DNA from: DASZTV01 sp036268405
Lineage (GTDB): Bacteria > Actinomycetota > Actinomycetes > JAFAQI01
Direction: 5' to 3'
Assembly: GCA_036268405.1 (NCBI GenBank)
Contig: DATAUF010000034.1
Span: 1-31,427, forward strand
DNA length: 31,427 bases
This document shows positions 6,732 to 14,973 of this stretch, piece by piece; the stretch's first letter is position 1, and each line of letters opens with the position of its first letter. Under the pieces are notes generated by a model. The model saw only the letters and a program-made list of their open reading frames with translations. It did no database searches and was not told where the DNA came from. The position numbers and the translations under genes are program-made.

Positions 6732-7913
6732 ATGATCCGTATCCGCCGCGCCTCTGTCGCGACCGCGCTCGTCTCGATGACCTGCCTCACTCTGCTGGTG
6801 CCGGGCACGGCGGGGGCGAGTGTGGTGCCGGCCGGGCACCTCGCGTTCGTCACGGCGTCGGGCGCGCTGGAAGTCGTGGCGATCATGAGCAATGGCACGA
6901 CGACCGCTCCCGTGAAGATCGCGCCGGTCACGAAGGTGTCGGCGCCGAAGACGGTGAAGGTCAGCGGTCTCGTCGTTTCCGCCGACAAGAACTGGCTGGC
7001 GTGGTCGGAGGAGGTCTTCAAGCCGGACAAGACCTACGGCCAGATCGAGACCGGCGCCCGCCTCGCCGTCCGGAACATGCACAGCGGCAAGACGATCACC
7101 CTGAAGTCCGACGAGTACCCCCTCGGCTTCTCGGGAAGCACGTTGGTTTGCGTAGGCGCCTACACGAAGCGGCTCGTGATGAAACCGTCGCCGCACCTCG
7201 TGCGGATCCCCGGCAACGGGAGCGCGGTGGCGACGTACCCGGACGGCATCGTCGATGTCGTCTTCGTGGACGAGAATCCGAACTCCTCGGTCGACCACGA
7301 GCGGCTTCGGCTGACGACGTTTGCCGGGCACCACACGGTGTTGCAGCAGTACGACATCGGCAAGTCGTATCGCAACGTGACGGCCAACACCGACGCAGTG
7401 AGCCCGGACGGCGAGAAGCTTCTGGTCGAGCGCGGCAACCACCAGGACTTCGACGGTCTTGGCCCGAGCTCGCTGTTCGACACGTACTCACTCGGTGCGA
7501 CACACGTACGCCATCAGCTCGGTCACTACGGCAGCAACGCCGCGCAATGGCGACTCGTCGCGGCGACGTTCGTGGGCCCGCATGACACGCCCTGGCTCGC
7601 GCTGCACGGCGGTTACATCAAGACGTCGAGCGGCTATGTGGTGCACGGGATCGTCGTGCGCTACTCGGGTGGGAAGTGGCACGACCAGAGCAACGATGCG
7701 ATCGCCGTCGCCGGAAACGCCGCGGGCTACGTCGTGGTCCAGCCCGGCAAGTGGGTCGCGGCGAAGAACTCACCCGCCGGTGAGTACGACCCGACGCCCA
7801 CCGGTCCGGCCGGGCTGGAGGGGCCGGGCGGGTCCCACGTCCTGCCGAAGGTCGAAGGCAGCGAGATGGTGTGGGTGGTCAAGACCTACAAGAACGCGCC
7901 GGAAGGCACGTAG
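6732..7913 (+). CDS. Secreted protein of unknown function, TolB/WD40-like
   Basis: 393 residues from ATG 6732, with AGGA about 9 bases upstream. The signal peptide is MIRIRRASVATALV, a hydrophobic core, then a TAGAS cleavage region. The mature protein is beta-rich, with recurring strands such as GHLAFVTASGALEVV, KNWLAWSEE and AVSPDGEKLLVERG. The SPDG phrase is typical of TolB/WD40-like propellers, so an extracytoplasmic beta-propeller is my best guess. No catalytic motif was recognised and I cannot name a family. It faces away from the antiporter gene (86-bp divergent gap) and its 3' end overlaps the GNAT gene by 28 bp. Confidence 0.75.
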   Translation: MIRIRRASVATALVSMTCLTLLVPGTAGASVVPAGHLAFVTASGALEVVAIMSNGTTTAPVKIAPVTKVSAPKTVKVSGLVVSADKNWLAWSEEVFKPDKTYGQIETGARLAVRNMHSGKTITLKSDEYPLGFSGSTLVCVGAYTKRLVMKPSPHLVRIPGNGSAVATYPDGIVDVVFVDENPNSSVDHERLRLTTFAGHHTVLQQYDIGKSYRNVTANTDAVSPDGEKLLVERGNHQDFDGLGPSSLFDTYSLGATHVRHQLGHYGSNAAQWRLVAATFVGPHDTPWLALHGGYIKTSSGYVVHGIVVRYSGGKWHDQSNDAIAVAGNAAGYVVVQPGKWVAAKNSPAGEYDPTPTGPAGLEGPGGSHVLPKVEGSEMVWVVKTYKNAPEGT

Positions 7914-8776
7914 GCGCGGGGAGGCGTCGCGCCGCGCCAGAACACCGGACCATCCGGTCGCACCGCGAGTCGCGCGGCGAAGCAGGCAGCGATCGCCCAC
8001 TGCTGCTCGCCGGTCATGTGGTCGACGTGGGTCTCGAGGCCGAGCTCCCCGCCGCGCATGAAGCAGCGCCAAAGCAACGCGGTCGCGGTGTCGTCGTCGG
8101 TTGCGGCGAGCAGGTAGACCTCGCCGCCCCGGAGGTAGGCGTATCCGCGGCCGTCCGCATCGTCGACGACGTACATGTCGCCGCCGCTTGCGGAGATCAC
8201 CTCGTGGTCGGCACCTCGTCCCGCGCCGCGGACGCCGCGGTCGATCACGTCGGCGAGCGCGCGGTCAGCCGCGTTGCCGTCGCGGACCCGCGACACCGAT
8301 GCCGGTGTGGCGTCGAGTGTCGGTTTGCCGCTTGCCGCCACCTGCGGGAAGAGTGCGAAGCCACTGGTGGCGTATGCGCGGATCGCGCGCGCGTCGGTGC
8401 TCGCGAGAATGACGCCGCGCTGGCACCCATCGGCGTAGTCAAGGGTTGCGTTGAGCAGCTTGCGGCCGGCACCCGCTGACTGCGCGGCCGGATCGACGAC
8501 CAGCAGCGACAGTCCCCAGAGTCCCTCGCGGCGAAGCGCCAGACCGCAGCCGATCAGCTTGCCGTCGACGGTCGCGGCCCACGATCCCCGCGCGTCATGG
8601 GTGATGAAGTGGCGGTGCCGCAACCTCGACCGCTCGAGCAGGGCTTCGGTGACGACCGTCGGCGGCTCGTGGACGCGCACCGCCAGATCGGCGAACGCCG
8701 CGACCTGGATCTGGACGGCCTGATCGACGTCGTCCAGGGTCAGCGGGCGCACGATCACCTCGGCCACGACGCTCAT
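7886..8776 (-). CDS. GNAT-family N-acetyltransferase, two lobes
   Basis: 296 residues. The first half is a clear GNAT fold: VIVRPLTLDDVDQAVQIQ at the N-terminus, GLSLLVVDPAAQSAGAGRKLL near residue 100 (acetyl-CoA-binding QSAGAGRKLL) and RAIRAYATSGFALFP. The second half (about 170-296) resembles a degraded second GNAT lobe or C-terminal extension (GGEVYLLAATDDDTATALLWRCF), as in tandem GNAT proteins. The substrate cannot be predicted. ATG 8776 is only 25 bp from the divergent glycerate kinase start, so the two promoters must overlap. Confidence 0.83.
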   Translation of the reverse strand: MSVVAEVIVRPLTLDDVDQAVQIQVAAFADLAVRVHEPPTVVTEALLERSRLRHRHFITHDARGSWAATVDGKLIGCGLALRREGLWGLSLLVVDPAAQSAGAGRKLLNATLDYADGCQRGVILASTDARAIRAYATSGFALFPQVAASGKPTLDATPASVSRVRDGNAADRALADVIDRGVRGAGRGADHEVISASGGDMYVVDDADGRGYAYLRGGEVYLLAATDDDTATALLWRCFMRGGELGLETHVDHMTGEQQWAIAACFAARLAVRPDGPVFWRGATPPRAYVPSGAFL

Positions 8777-8801
8777 TCAACAGTCAGGCAGGGTGGACGT
8801 C

Positions 8802-9905
8802 ATGCGAGTTGTCATTGCGCCGGACTCCTTCGGCGGCACGATGACCGCGGCCGAGGCGGCTGCCGCGTTTGCCGAGGGTTGGCACGACGTAGCCGCAGGC
8901 GATGAGCTCGTGGTGCTCCCGGTGTCCGACGGCGGACCGGGTTTGGTGTCGGCGCTCGCCGCGGCGCTCCCGGACTCACGGCTCGTGGCGGTTGCGGCGC
9001 ATGGCCCGACCGGTGACGTGGCTGCCCGCCAGCTGCTCGTCGCGGACGAGACGGCGTACGTCGAGTCGGCGCTCGCCTGCGGTCTGGAGGAGCTGCGGGA
9101 GCTCGGCGGGGACGTGCGTACCTCCTCGACGTACGGCGTCGGGGAGCTCGTTGCGGCAGCGGCGGCCATCGATGGGGTGAGCTCGGTCGTGGTGGGGCTC
9201 GGCGGATCGGGCACCAACGACGGCGGAGCCGGGCTGTGGGCCGGACTGGGCGCAGCGCCGGTGGAGAGGTTGTGCGCGGGTGGTCTGGCGCTGCGTGAGC
9301 TTGCCGAGCTCACGGTGCCGCCGGTTCTCGGCGTGCGGTTGATCGCCGCGACCGACGTCGACAACCCGCTGCTCGGACTGCACGGGGCGACGGCGGTCTA
9401 CGGCCCGCAGAAGGGTGCCGACCAGGCGGCGGTGATGTCGCTGGACACCGCGCTCGAACACTGGGCGAATCTGGTCGAGCAGGCAGTCGGGGAGCCGGGG
9501 CTGCGCGCCCGGCCCGGAGCGGGGGCCGCTGGGGGACTGGGTTTCGGGCTGCTGGCGCTCGGCGCGGAGCGGTGTTCGGGCGCCGACATTGTGATGGAGG
9601 CCGTCGGGTTGAGCGCGGCGATCGAGGGCGCCGACCTCGTGGTGACCGGCGAGGGTCGATTCGACGCCACCTCGCTGCGGGGCAAGGTGGTCTCCGGTGT
9701 TGCCGAGCGGGCCCAGGCGGCAGGGGTGCCGTGCGTGGTGGTGGCCGGACAGGCCCGGATCGGCAGCCGGGACGCGGCCGCCAACGGCATCGACGAGGTC
9801 TGGTCGGTGGCGGAGGAGCTCGGTTCGGTGGACGCGGCGCTGGCGGCAGGCGCCGATGGCGTACGACGCCTGGGGGCAGCCGTTGCGCGTTCGTGGTCGA
9901 GGTGA
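8802..9905 (+). CDS. Glycerate kinase (GarK/GlxK type I family)
   Basis: 367 residues, normal family length. The opening MRVVIAPDSFGGTMTAAEAA is the glycerate kinase signature, followed by PVSDGGPG (47), STYGVGELV, VVGLGGSGTNDGGAG (near 130) and ATDVDNPLLG. The ending block DLVVTGEGRFDATSLRGK is also conserved. It phosphorylates D-glycerate (to 2- or 3-phosphoglycerate, depending on subtype) in the cytosol. ATG 8802 starts the conserved part, with GGCAGGG upstream; a GTG at 8793 would add three residues. A homologue is adjacent to the HesB gene in M. tuberculosis (Rv2205c, from memory). Confidence 0.94.
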   Translation: MRVVIAPDSFGGTMTAAEAAAAFAEGWHDVAAGDELVVLPVSDGGPGLVSALAAALPDSRLVAVAAHGPTGDVAARQLLVADETAYVESALACGLEELRELGGDVRTSSTYGVGELVAAAAAIDGVSSVVVGLGGSGTNDGGAGLWAGLGAAPVERLCAGGLALRELAELTVPPVLGVRLIAATDVDNPLLGLHGATAVYGPQKGADQAAVMSLDTALEHWANLVEQAVGEPGLRARPGAGAAGGLGFGLLALGAERCSGADIVMEAVGLSAAIEGADLVVTGEGRFDATSLRGKVVSGVAERAQAAGVPCVVVAGQARIGSRDAAANGIDEVWSVAEELGSVDAALAAGADGVRRLGAAVARSWSR

Positions 9906-9975
9906 GCGTGGAACAACGCTGGAACGAGCGTGGTTGCGTACAGTGGAGCTACCGCCAGTTGAGGAGTGTCATCAG

Positions 9976-10341
9976 ATGACAGTGCAGGACACCAGCACCG
10001 AGACCACAGTTGCGAGCGATTCCGTCCTCCTTTCGGGCACCGCCGCGGTCAAGGTCAAGAACCTGCTCGAGCAGGAGGGTCGCGACGACCTCGCGCTCCG
10101 CATCGCGGTCCAGCCGGGCGGCTGCTCCGGACTGCGCTACCAGCTGTTCTTCGACGAGCGCACGCTCGAAGGCGACACGTTCGTCGACTTCGACGGCGTC
10201 AAGGTCGTCGTGGACCGGATGAGCGTTCCGTACCTCTCCGGCGCGACGATCGACTTCGTGGACACGATCGAGAAGCAGGGCTTCACGATCGACAACCCCA
10301 ACGCCACCGGCTCCTGCGCCTGCGGAGACTCGTTCCACTAA
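9976..10341 (+). CDS. erpA: Iron-sulfur cluster insertion protein ErpA (HesB/IscA family)
   Basis: 121 residues with the three invariant cysteines of A-type carriers: C50 in QPGGCSGLRY and C114/C116 in GSCACGDSF. The family carries and inserts Fe-S clusters into apoproteins. The Rieske protein QcrA encoded further along is a possible client (inference). ATG 9976 has GAGGAG about 11 bases upstream, and TACAGT near 9936-9941 is a possible -10. It follows the glycerate kinase by 70 bp. Two hairpin-forming repeats lie just after its TAA. Confidence 0.95.
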   Translation: MTVQDTSTETTVASDSVLLSGTAAVKVKNLLEQEGRDDLALRIAVQPGGCSGLRYQLFFDERTLEGDTFVDFDGVKVVVDRMSVPYLSGATIDFVDTIEKQGFTIDNPNATGSCACGDSFH

Positions 10342-10349
10342 TCCCCAGC

Positions 10350-10430
10350 AACGCTCCTTTACCTGGCAAAAGTGCCCAGCAAAGGAGCGTTACCCCGGCG
10401 AATAGCCCAGTAGAGGAGCTTTGCTGGGCT
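10350..10430. repeat. Cluster of three 18-bp palindrome-forming units (REP-like or bidirectional terminator)
   Basis: AACGCTCCTTT (10350-10360) and AAAGGAGCGTT (10381-10391) form a perfect 11-bp inverted repeat with nested CTGG/CCAG pairing. A second inverted repeat, AGCCCAG (10404-10410) and CTGGGCT (10424-10430), follows. The unit GCCCAG(C/T)A(A/G)AGGAGC(G/T)TT occurs forward at 10374 and 10405 and, as the variant GCCAGGTAAAGGAGCGTT, in reverse at 10367-10350. The cluster fills the gap between convergent erpA and the small minus-strand gene. Confidence 0.75.
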
Positions 10431-10654
10431 TAGCGCAGGTAGTCGGCGAAGGCGTGCTCGCCGCGCTCGATCAGGCTCGCCGCAGCGGCCGGGATCGTTA
10501 GTACGGCGCGCTGCGCCGGCTCGGTGAGGTCGATGACCCGCTTGGATGCCGCGCGAGACACGCCGTACGCGGCCATCGGGATGGCCCGCGCGTCTGCCAC
10601 GAGGTCGGCCAGAGTGCCGGTGCCGTGCTCGAGCGTCGCGTGACGGGGGGTCAT
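10430..10654 (-). CDS. Small protein of unknown function
   Basis: 74 residues starting MTPRHATLEHGTG, followed by LADLVADARAIPM, VSRAASKRVIDL and an alanine-rich helix ending HAFADYLR. It is mostly helical, without cysteines or membrane segments, and I do not recognise the family. The start is chosen because TACGGT lies 6 bases upstream of ATG 10654, the leaderless pattern seen at neighbouring genes; a longer frame to 10747 would run into the divergent adoK gene. Its stop codon sits at the edge of the repeat cluster. Confidence 0.55.
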   Translation of the reverse strand: MTPRHATLEHGTGTLADLVADARAIPMAAYGVSRAASKRVIDLTEPAQRAVLTIPAAAASLIERGEHAFADYLR

Positions 10655-10660
10655 GAGCGG

Positions 10661-10666
10661 ACCGTA
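10661..10666 (-). promoter_or_regulatory. Leaderless -10 box (TACGGT)
   Basis: On the minus strand TACGGT, 6 bases, then the ATG at 10654. It faces the adoK promoter across a 61-bp divergent region. Confidence 0.5.
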
Positions 10667-10703
10667 TGGGTGACCCGTGAGTAACGGAAGCCCTACCCAT
10701 CGG

Positions 10704-10709
10704 TAGTTT
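10704..10709 (+). promoter_or_regulatory. Leaderless -10 box (TAGTTT) of adoK
   Basis: TAGTTT, then TCGCAC (6 bases), then the ATG at 10716. No Shine-Dalgarno is visible. Confidence 0.55.
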
Positions 10710-10715
10710 TCGCAC

Positions 10716-11678
10716 ATGCGCATCGCCGTCAGCGGATCCATCGCCACCGACCATCTGATGAGCTTCGCCGGGCGGTTCGCGGAGCAGTTGCTACCCGATC
10801 AGCTGGCCACGCTGTCGGTGTCGTTCCTGGTCGACGACCTCGAGGTACGCCGGGGCGGGGTCGCGGGCAACATCTGCTTCGGCCTGGGCCTGCTCGGCCA
10901 GCACCCGGTGATCGTCGGCGCCGTCGGGGACGACTTCGCCGACTACCGCGAGTGGCTCGAGCGCCACGGTGTCGACACCTCCGGTGTGGCGGTTTCGGCC
11001 ACCCGGCACACCGCCCGCTTCGTCTGCACCACCGACGCCGACCAGAACCAGATCGCGTCGTTCTACCCAGGCGCCATGAGCGAGTCGGCCGGCATCGACC
11101 TCGGCACGCTCGGCGAGCTCGACCTGGTGCTCATCAGCCCCACTGCGCCCGACGCGATGCTTGCCCACTCCGCGTACTGCCGCGAGCACGGCGTCGCGTT
11201 CGCCGCCGACCCCTCCCAGCAGCTCGCCTCGCTCGAGGGCAGCGACATCCTGGCGCTGCTCGACGGCGCCCAGATCCTGTTCTGCAACGCCTACGAGGCG
11301 GCGTTGCTGGAGAGCAAGACCGGCAAGTCTGCCGAGGAGGTGCTCGCGACGGTCGGGATCCGCGTGACCACCCACGGCGCGGACGGCGTCCTGATCGAGC
11401 GATCAGGCGAGGACCAGCTGCGGATCGCGGTGGTTCCGGCTGATCGGATCGTGGACCCGACCGGCGTCGGCGACGCGTTCCGGGCCGGCTTCCTGGCGGC
11501 ACGGGCAGGCGGGTCGGACCTCGAGCGGGCCGCCCAGCTGGGCTCGCTGCTGGCGACGCTGTGCCTCGAGAGCGTCGGCCCCCAGGAGTACTCCCTCGAC
11601 GCGGAAACGGGTCGGGCCCGGCTTGCCGCGGCGTACGGCGAGGACGCTGCCGGCGAGCTCGCGGCGTACCTGTCGTAA
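10716..11678 (+). CDS. adoK: Adenosine kinase, PfkB/ribokinase family
   Basis: 320 residues. It opens with MRIAVSGSIATDHLM, SFLVDDLEVRRGGVAGNI follows (GG of the PfkB motif 1), then ASFYPGAMSE. The catalytic DPTGVGDAFRAGF near 249 holds the base Asp and the anion hole. From memory it closely resembles M. tuberculosis AdoK (Rv2202c), which phosphorylates adenosine to AMP in purine salvage, even in these phrases. A general sugar kinase remains possible. It is followed 64 bp later by ctaC, as the mycobacterial homologue sits near ctaC. Confidence 0.9.
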   Translation: MRIAVSGSIATDHLMSFAGRFAEQLLPDQLATLSVSFLVDDLEVRRGGVAGNICFGLGLLGQHPVIVGAVGDDFADYREWLERHGVDTSGVAVSATRHTARFVCTTDADQNQIASFYPGAMSESAGIDLGTLGELDLVLISPTAPDAMLAHSAYCREHGVAFAADPSQQLASLEGSDILALLDGAQILFCNAYEAALLESKTGKSAEEVLATVGIRVTTHGADGVLIERSGEDQLRIAVVPADRIVDPTGVGDAFRAGFLAARAGGSDLERAAQLGSLLATLCLESVGPQEYSLDAETGRARLAAAYGEDAAGELAAYLS

Positions 11679-11729
11679 CGCCGTCTGAGACACGCCGCCC
11701 CTGCGCGCGGGAGCGTGCGGGCGCTGCGT

Positions 11730-11735
11730 TAGGTT
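11730..11735 (+). promoter_or_regulatory. Leaderless -10 box (TAGGTT) of ctaC
   Basis: TAGGTT, then TGCCCC (6 bases), then the GTG at 11742. This probably drives the whole ctaC-ctaD-ctaF operon. Confidence 0.5.
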
Positions 11736-11741
11736 TGCCCC

Positions 11742-12560
11742 GTGTTTCGACGACGCCTAGCTCGCCTCGCCGTCATCCCAGCGGTTCTGCTCCTTTCGAC
11801 GGGCTGCACCGGCGAAGGCGCGAAATGGGTGCGCGGCGGCTGGCCGCAGCCGGTCACCAAGCAGGGTCGCGACGCGCTGCACCTGTGGCAGGGAGCGCTG
11901 CTGGCCTCGCTGATCGTCGGCGGTGTCGTCCTGGTGATGATCGTCGGCGCCGCGGTGATGTTCCGCCGCCGTGCGGACGACGAGGTCCCGCGCCAGGTTC
12001 GCTACAACCTGCCGATCGAGGTCCTCTACACGTTCATCCCGGTTGTCGTCGTGTCCGTTTTGTTCTATTTCACGGCAATCGGTGAGAACAGCGAAGACAA
12101 GATCAACGACAAGCCCGCGCTGCAAATGGGCGTCGTCGGCTTCCAGTGGTCCTGGCAGTTCAACTACCTGACCGACGGCCTGTCGATCACCGGTCGCCCG
12201 GGTCAGCCGCCGCAGATGGTGATCCCGGAGGGCGAGCAGGTCCACTTCTTCCTGACCTCGCCCGACGTCATCCACTCGTTCTGGGTGGTGCCGTTCCTGT
12301 TCAAGCGCGACGTGATCCCCGGTCATCCCAACGAGTTCGAGGTGACAACGACCGCGCAGGGCACGTTCCAGGGCCGGTGCGCGGAGTTCTGCGGGATCGA
12401 GCACGACCGGATGCTCTTCACGGTCAAATCCGTCTCGCCGACGGCGTACGCCGCGTGGTTGGCCAAGGCGAAGGCTGAGGCGGCCGCGGGAACCAACGAC
12501 GAGTACACGCTCTACACCGGACCCACCCATGGGCCGAAGGCAGGAGGCTACCTCTCGTGA
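11742..12560 (+). CDS. ctaC: Cytochrome c oxidase (aa3) subunit II, CuA-bearing lipoprotein
   Basis: 272 residues. A signal peptide ends in the lipobox LSTG-C (C22). Two membrane helices (about 50-73 and 92-113) follow, then the periplasmic cupredoxin domain. The CuA ligands are all present: H178 in VIHSFW, then C213, E215, C217, H221 and M224 in CAEFCGIEHDRM. It accepts electrons from cytochrome c (here probably the QcrC heme domain) and passes them to subunit I. The GTG start is supported by the TAGGTT box 6 bases upstream. Its stop overlaps the ctaD GTG. Confidence 0.97.
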   Translation: MFRRRLARLAVIPAVLLLSTGCTGEGAKWVRGGWPQPVTKQGRDALHLWQGALLASLIVGGVVLVMIVGAAVMFRRRADDEVPRQVRYNLPIEVLYTFIPVVVVSVLFYFTAIGENSEDKINDKPALQMGVVGFQWSWQFNYLTDGLSITGRPGQPPQMVIPEGEQVHFFLTSPDVIHSFWVVPFLFKRDVIPGHPNEFEVTTTAQGTFQGRCAEFCGIEHDRMLFTVKSVSPTAYAAWLAKAKAEAAAGTNDEYTLYTGPTHGPKAGGYLS

Positions 12561-14257
12561 CGGTCGTCGAGCCCGCCCACCCGGCTCAGCGGACCCGTCC
12601 GCAGCGGGTCCACGTCGTACCCGGCAGCCGGGTCGTTCGCTGGATCACCAGCACCGACCACAAGGTGATCGGGCTGCTCTACCTGTCGACGTCGTTCGTG
12701 TTCTTCCTCATCGGCGGAATCATGGCCGAGCTCATGCGTACCGAGCTCGCCCGGCCGGGCCAGCAGTTCCTGAGCCCCGAGACCTATGACCAGCTGTTCA
12801 CGATGCACGGCACGATCATGTTGCTGTTCTTCGCGACCCCGCTGTTCGTCGGCTTCGCCAACGTGATCATGCCGCTGCAGATCGGCGCGCCGGATGTCGC
12901 GTTCCCGCGGCTGAACATGTTCAGCTACTGGCTGTTCCTGTTCGGCGGGCTCATCATGATGTCCGGCTTCCTCACGCCTGGTGGCGCGGCCGACTTCGGC
13001 TGGTTCGCCTACGCCCCGCTGAGCAATGCCATCCACTCGCCGGGACCTGGCGCCGACCTGTGGATCATGGGCCTGGCGCTGTCCGGCTTCGGCACGATCC
13101 TCGGCGGCGTCAACTTCGTCACGACGATCATCTGCCTGCGCGCACCCGGCATGACGATGTTCCGGATGCCGATCTTCACCTGGAACATCCTCTTCACCTC
13201 GATCCTGGTGCTGGTCGCCTTCCCGGTGCTCGCCGCGGCGCTGTTCGCACTTGAGGCCGACCGCAAGTTCGGGGCGCACGTCTTCGACGCCAACAATGGC
13301 GGAGCTGTGCTCTGGCAACACCTGTTCTGGTTCTTCGGCCATCCCGAGGTCTACATCGTCGCGTTGCCGTTCTTCGGCATCATCTCCGAGGTCATCCCGG
13401 TCTACAGCCGCAAGCCGCTGTTCGGTTACAAGGGCCTGGTCTTCGCGACGATCTCGATCTCCGGCCTGTCGATCACGGTGTGGGCGCACCACATGTTCGC
13501 CACCGGCGCGGTGCTGTTGCCGTTCTTCTCACTGTTGAGCTTCCTGATCGCCGTACCGACCGGGGTGAAGTTCTTCAACTGGATCGGCACGATGTGGCGA
13601 GGGTCGATCTCCTTCGACACCGCGATGCTGTTCGCGATCGGCTTCCTGATCACGTTCCTGCTCGGCGGTCTCACGGGCGTGCTGCTGGCCTCGCCGCCGA
13701 TCGACTTCCATGTTTCCGACTCGTACTTCGTGGTCGCGCACTTCCACTACGTGCTGTTCGGCACGGTGGTGTTCGCGATGTTCTCCGGCTTCTATTTCTG
13801 GTGGCCGAAGATGACCGGCACGATGCTCAACGAGCGGCTCGGCAAGATCCACTTCTGGACGCTGTTCATCGGGTTCCACACGACGTTCCTCGTGCAGCAC
13901 TGGCTGGGCGTGGAAGGCATGCCACGCCGGTACGCCGACTACTTACCGAGCGACGGCTGGACGACGCTCAACGAGGTCTCGACGATCGGCGCGTACATCC
14001 TCGGTCTGTCGATGCTGCCGTTCATGTACAACGCCTGGCGAAGCTGGGCGGGCAAGAACGAACGCGTGGTCGGCGACGATCCATGGGGCTACGGCAACTC
14101 GCTGGAATGGGCGACGTCGTGTCCACCGCCACGTCACAACTTCACGTCCGTGCCCCGGATCCGCTCCGAGCGGCCGGCGTTCGACCTGCACTACCCGCAT
14201 CTCGCCGGGCTGCCTGAGCAACATTCCCTACCGGTCGAGACGGGGGCCCAGCAGTGA
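12557..14257 (+). CDS. ctaD: Cytochrome c oxidase (aa3) subunit I
   Basis: 566 residues with about 12 membrane helices. Heme and copper ligands are intact: H84 (TMHGTIML, low-spin heme), H262 and Y266 (GHPEVY, CuB and the cross-linked Tyr), H311/H312 (WAHHMF, CuB) and H395/H397 (AHFHYV, heme a3 and low-spin heme). It reduces O2 to water and pumps protons. The GTG start overlaps the ctaC TGA (GTGA), so the two are translationally coupled. The C-terminus, RHNFTSVPRIRSERPAFD, is the usual actinobacterial ending. Confidence 0.98.
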   Translation: MTVVEPAHPAQRTRPQRVHVVPGSRVVRWITSTDHKVIGLLYLSTSFVFFLIGGIMAELMRTELARPGQQFLSPETYDQLFTMHGTIMLLFFATPLFVGFANVIMPLQIGAPDVAFPRLNMFSYWLFLFGGLIMMSGFLTPGGAADFGWFAYAPLSNAIHSPGPGADLWIMGLALSGFGTILGGVNFVTTIICLRAPGMTMFRMPIFTWNILFTSILVLVAFPVLAAALFALEADRKFGAHVFDANNGGAVLWQHLFWFFGHPEVYIVALPFFGIISEVIPVYSRKPLFGYKGLVFATISISGLSITVWAHHMFATGAVLLPFFSLLSFLIAVPTGVKFFNWIGTMWRGSISFDTAMLFAIGFLITFLLGGLTGVLLASPPIDFHVSDSYFVVAHFHYVLFGTVVFAMFSGFYFWWPKMTGTMLNERLGKIHFWTLFIGFHTTFLVQHWLGVEGMPRRYADYLPSDGWTTLNEVSTIGAYILGLSMLPFMYNAWRSWAGKNERVVGDDPWGYGNSLEWATSCPPPRHNFTSVPRIRSERPAFDLHYPHLAGLPEQHSLPVETGAQQ

Positions 14258-14646
14258 AGGTCGAGGCCTACCTCTTCGGGTTCATCGCGGTGTTCCTCGT
14301 CGGTGCCGACATCGTCTACTGGTTCACCTCGCACGACCCGACGGGTACGACGGCACTGGCGCTCGGCGTCTGCCTGGGCCTGCTGATGTCGTCGTACCTT
14401 TTCGTGACCGGCCGGCGCATCGACCCGCGCTGGGAGGACATGGATGACGCCGACATCGCCGACGGCGCGGGGGAGATGGGTTTCTTCAGCCCTTACAGCT
14501 GGGCACCGCTTTGGTGCGCCGGCTCTGCGGCCACGATCTTCGCGGGCGTCGTCTTCGGCTGGTGGATGGTGTTTCTCGGCGTGATGTTCGCCGTACCGGC
14601 AGTGGGCTCGATGCTGTTCGAGTACTACTCCGACGACATGGCCTGA
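14254..14646 (+). CDS. ctaF: Cytochrome c oxidase subunit 4, actinobacterial type
   Basis: 130 residues with four membrane helices in two pairs. The opening MKVEAYLFGFIAVFL and the central MGFFSPYSWAPLW are the CtaF hallmarks. In actinobacteria it replaces the canonical subunit IV and stabilises the bc1-aa3 supercomplex. The GTG start overlaps the ctaD stop (GTGA). It ends 6 bp from the convergent small gene. Confidence 0.94.
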   Translation: MKVEAYLFGFIAVFLVGADIVYWFTSHDPTGTTALALGVCLGLLMSSYLFVTGRRIDPRWEDMDDADIADGAGEMGFFSPYSWAPLWCAGSAATIFAGVVFGWWMVFLGVMFAVPAVGSMLFEYYSDDMA

Positions 14647-14652
14647 GCTTCT

Positions 14653-14859
14653 CTACTCGGAAGCTGCTGCCCGACTCTCCATCAAGCCCCGCCAGGCTGA
14701 GGGGATCCCGGTCGAGGCCTCCTGCCAGATCGGGTCGCCGCTCGGGCGCTCCGCGCTGTTGATCGCGATGGAGTCAGGGGCGGACGTGCTGACGAGGTCG
14801 CACAGCAGGCTCAGTGGGATGCCATCGGCGAGCAAACTCATGACTGGCGAAGTCGTCAT
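14653..14859 (-). CDS. Small conserved actinobacterial protein of unknown function
   Basis: 68 residues starting MTTSPVMSLLADGIPLSLLCDL, with DSIAINSAERPSGDPIW further on. Short proteins of this pattern (MSLLADGxPLxLLCDL) recur in actinobacteria and lack a known role. ATG 14859 has a G-rich ribosome site (GGGGGG) 5 bases upstream; a longer reading to 15159 would run through the arfB region and is discarded. Upstream on the same strand is an inverted repeat, CAAGTGTG...CACACTTG, that may be an operator. Confidence 0.72.
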   Translation of the reverse strand: MTTSPVMSLLADGIPLSLLCDLVSTSAPDSIAINSAERPSGDPIWQEASTGIPSAWRGLMESRAAASE

Positions 14860-14897
14860 GTTGCCCCCCGGCGTGGGTTGAGTCGCGGTGAATGACA

Positions 14898-14931
14898 CAA
14901 GTGTGATTCGACGTAGATCGTCCCACACTTG
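14898..14931. promoter_or_regulatory. Inverted repeat CAAGTGTG-N18-CACACTTG
   Basis: The 8-bp arms at 14898-14905 and 14924-14931 are perfect complements and lie 39-72 bases upstream of the ATG at 14859. The position suits an operator or promoter-overlapping site for that small gene. The left arm is itself close to palindromic (CACAAGTGTG). Confidence 0.4.
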
Positions 14932-14973
14932 AGCGCCAACCAGCCCTAACAACCCGTTCGGCGTAACGGCCGC

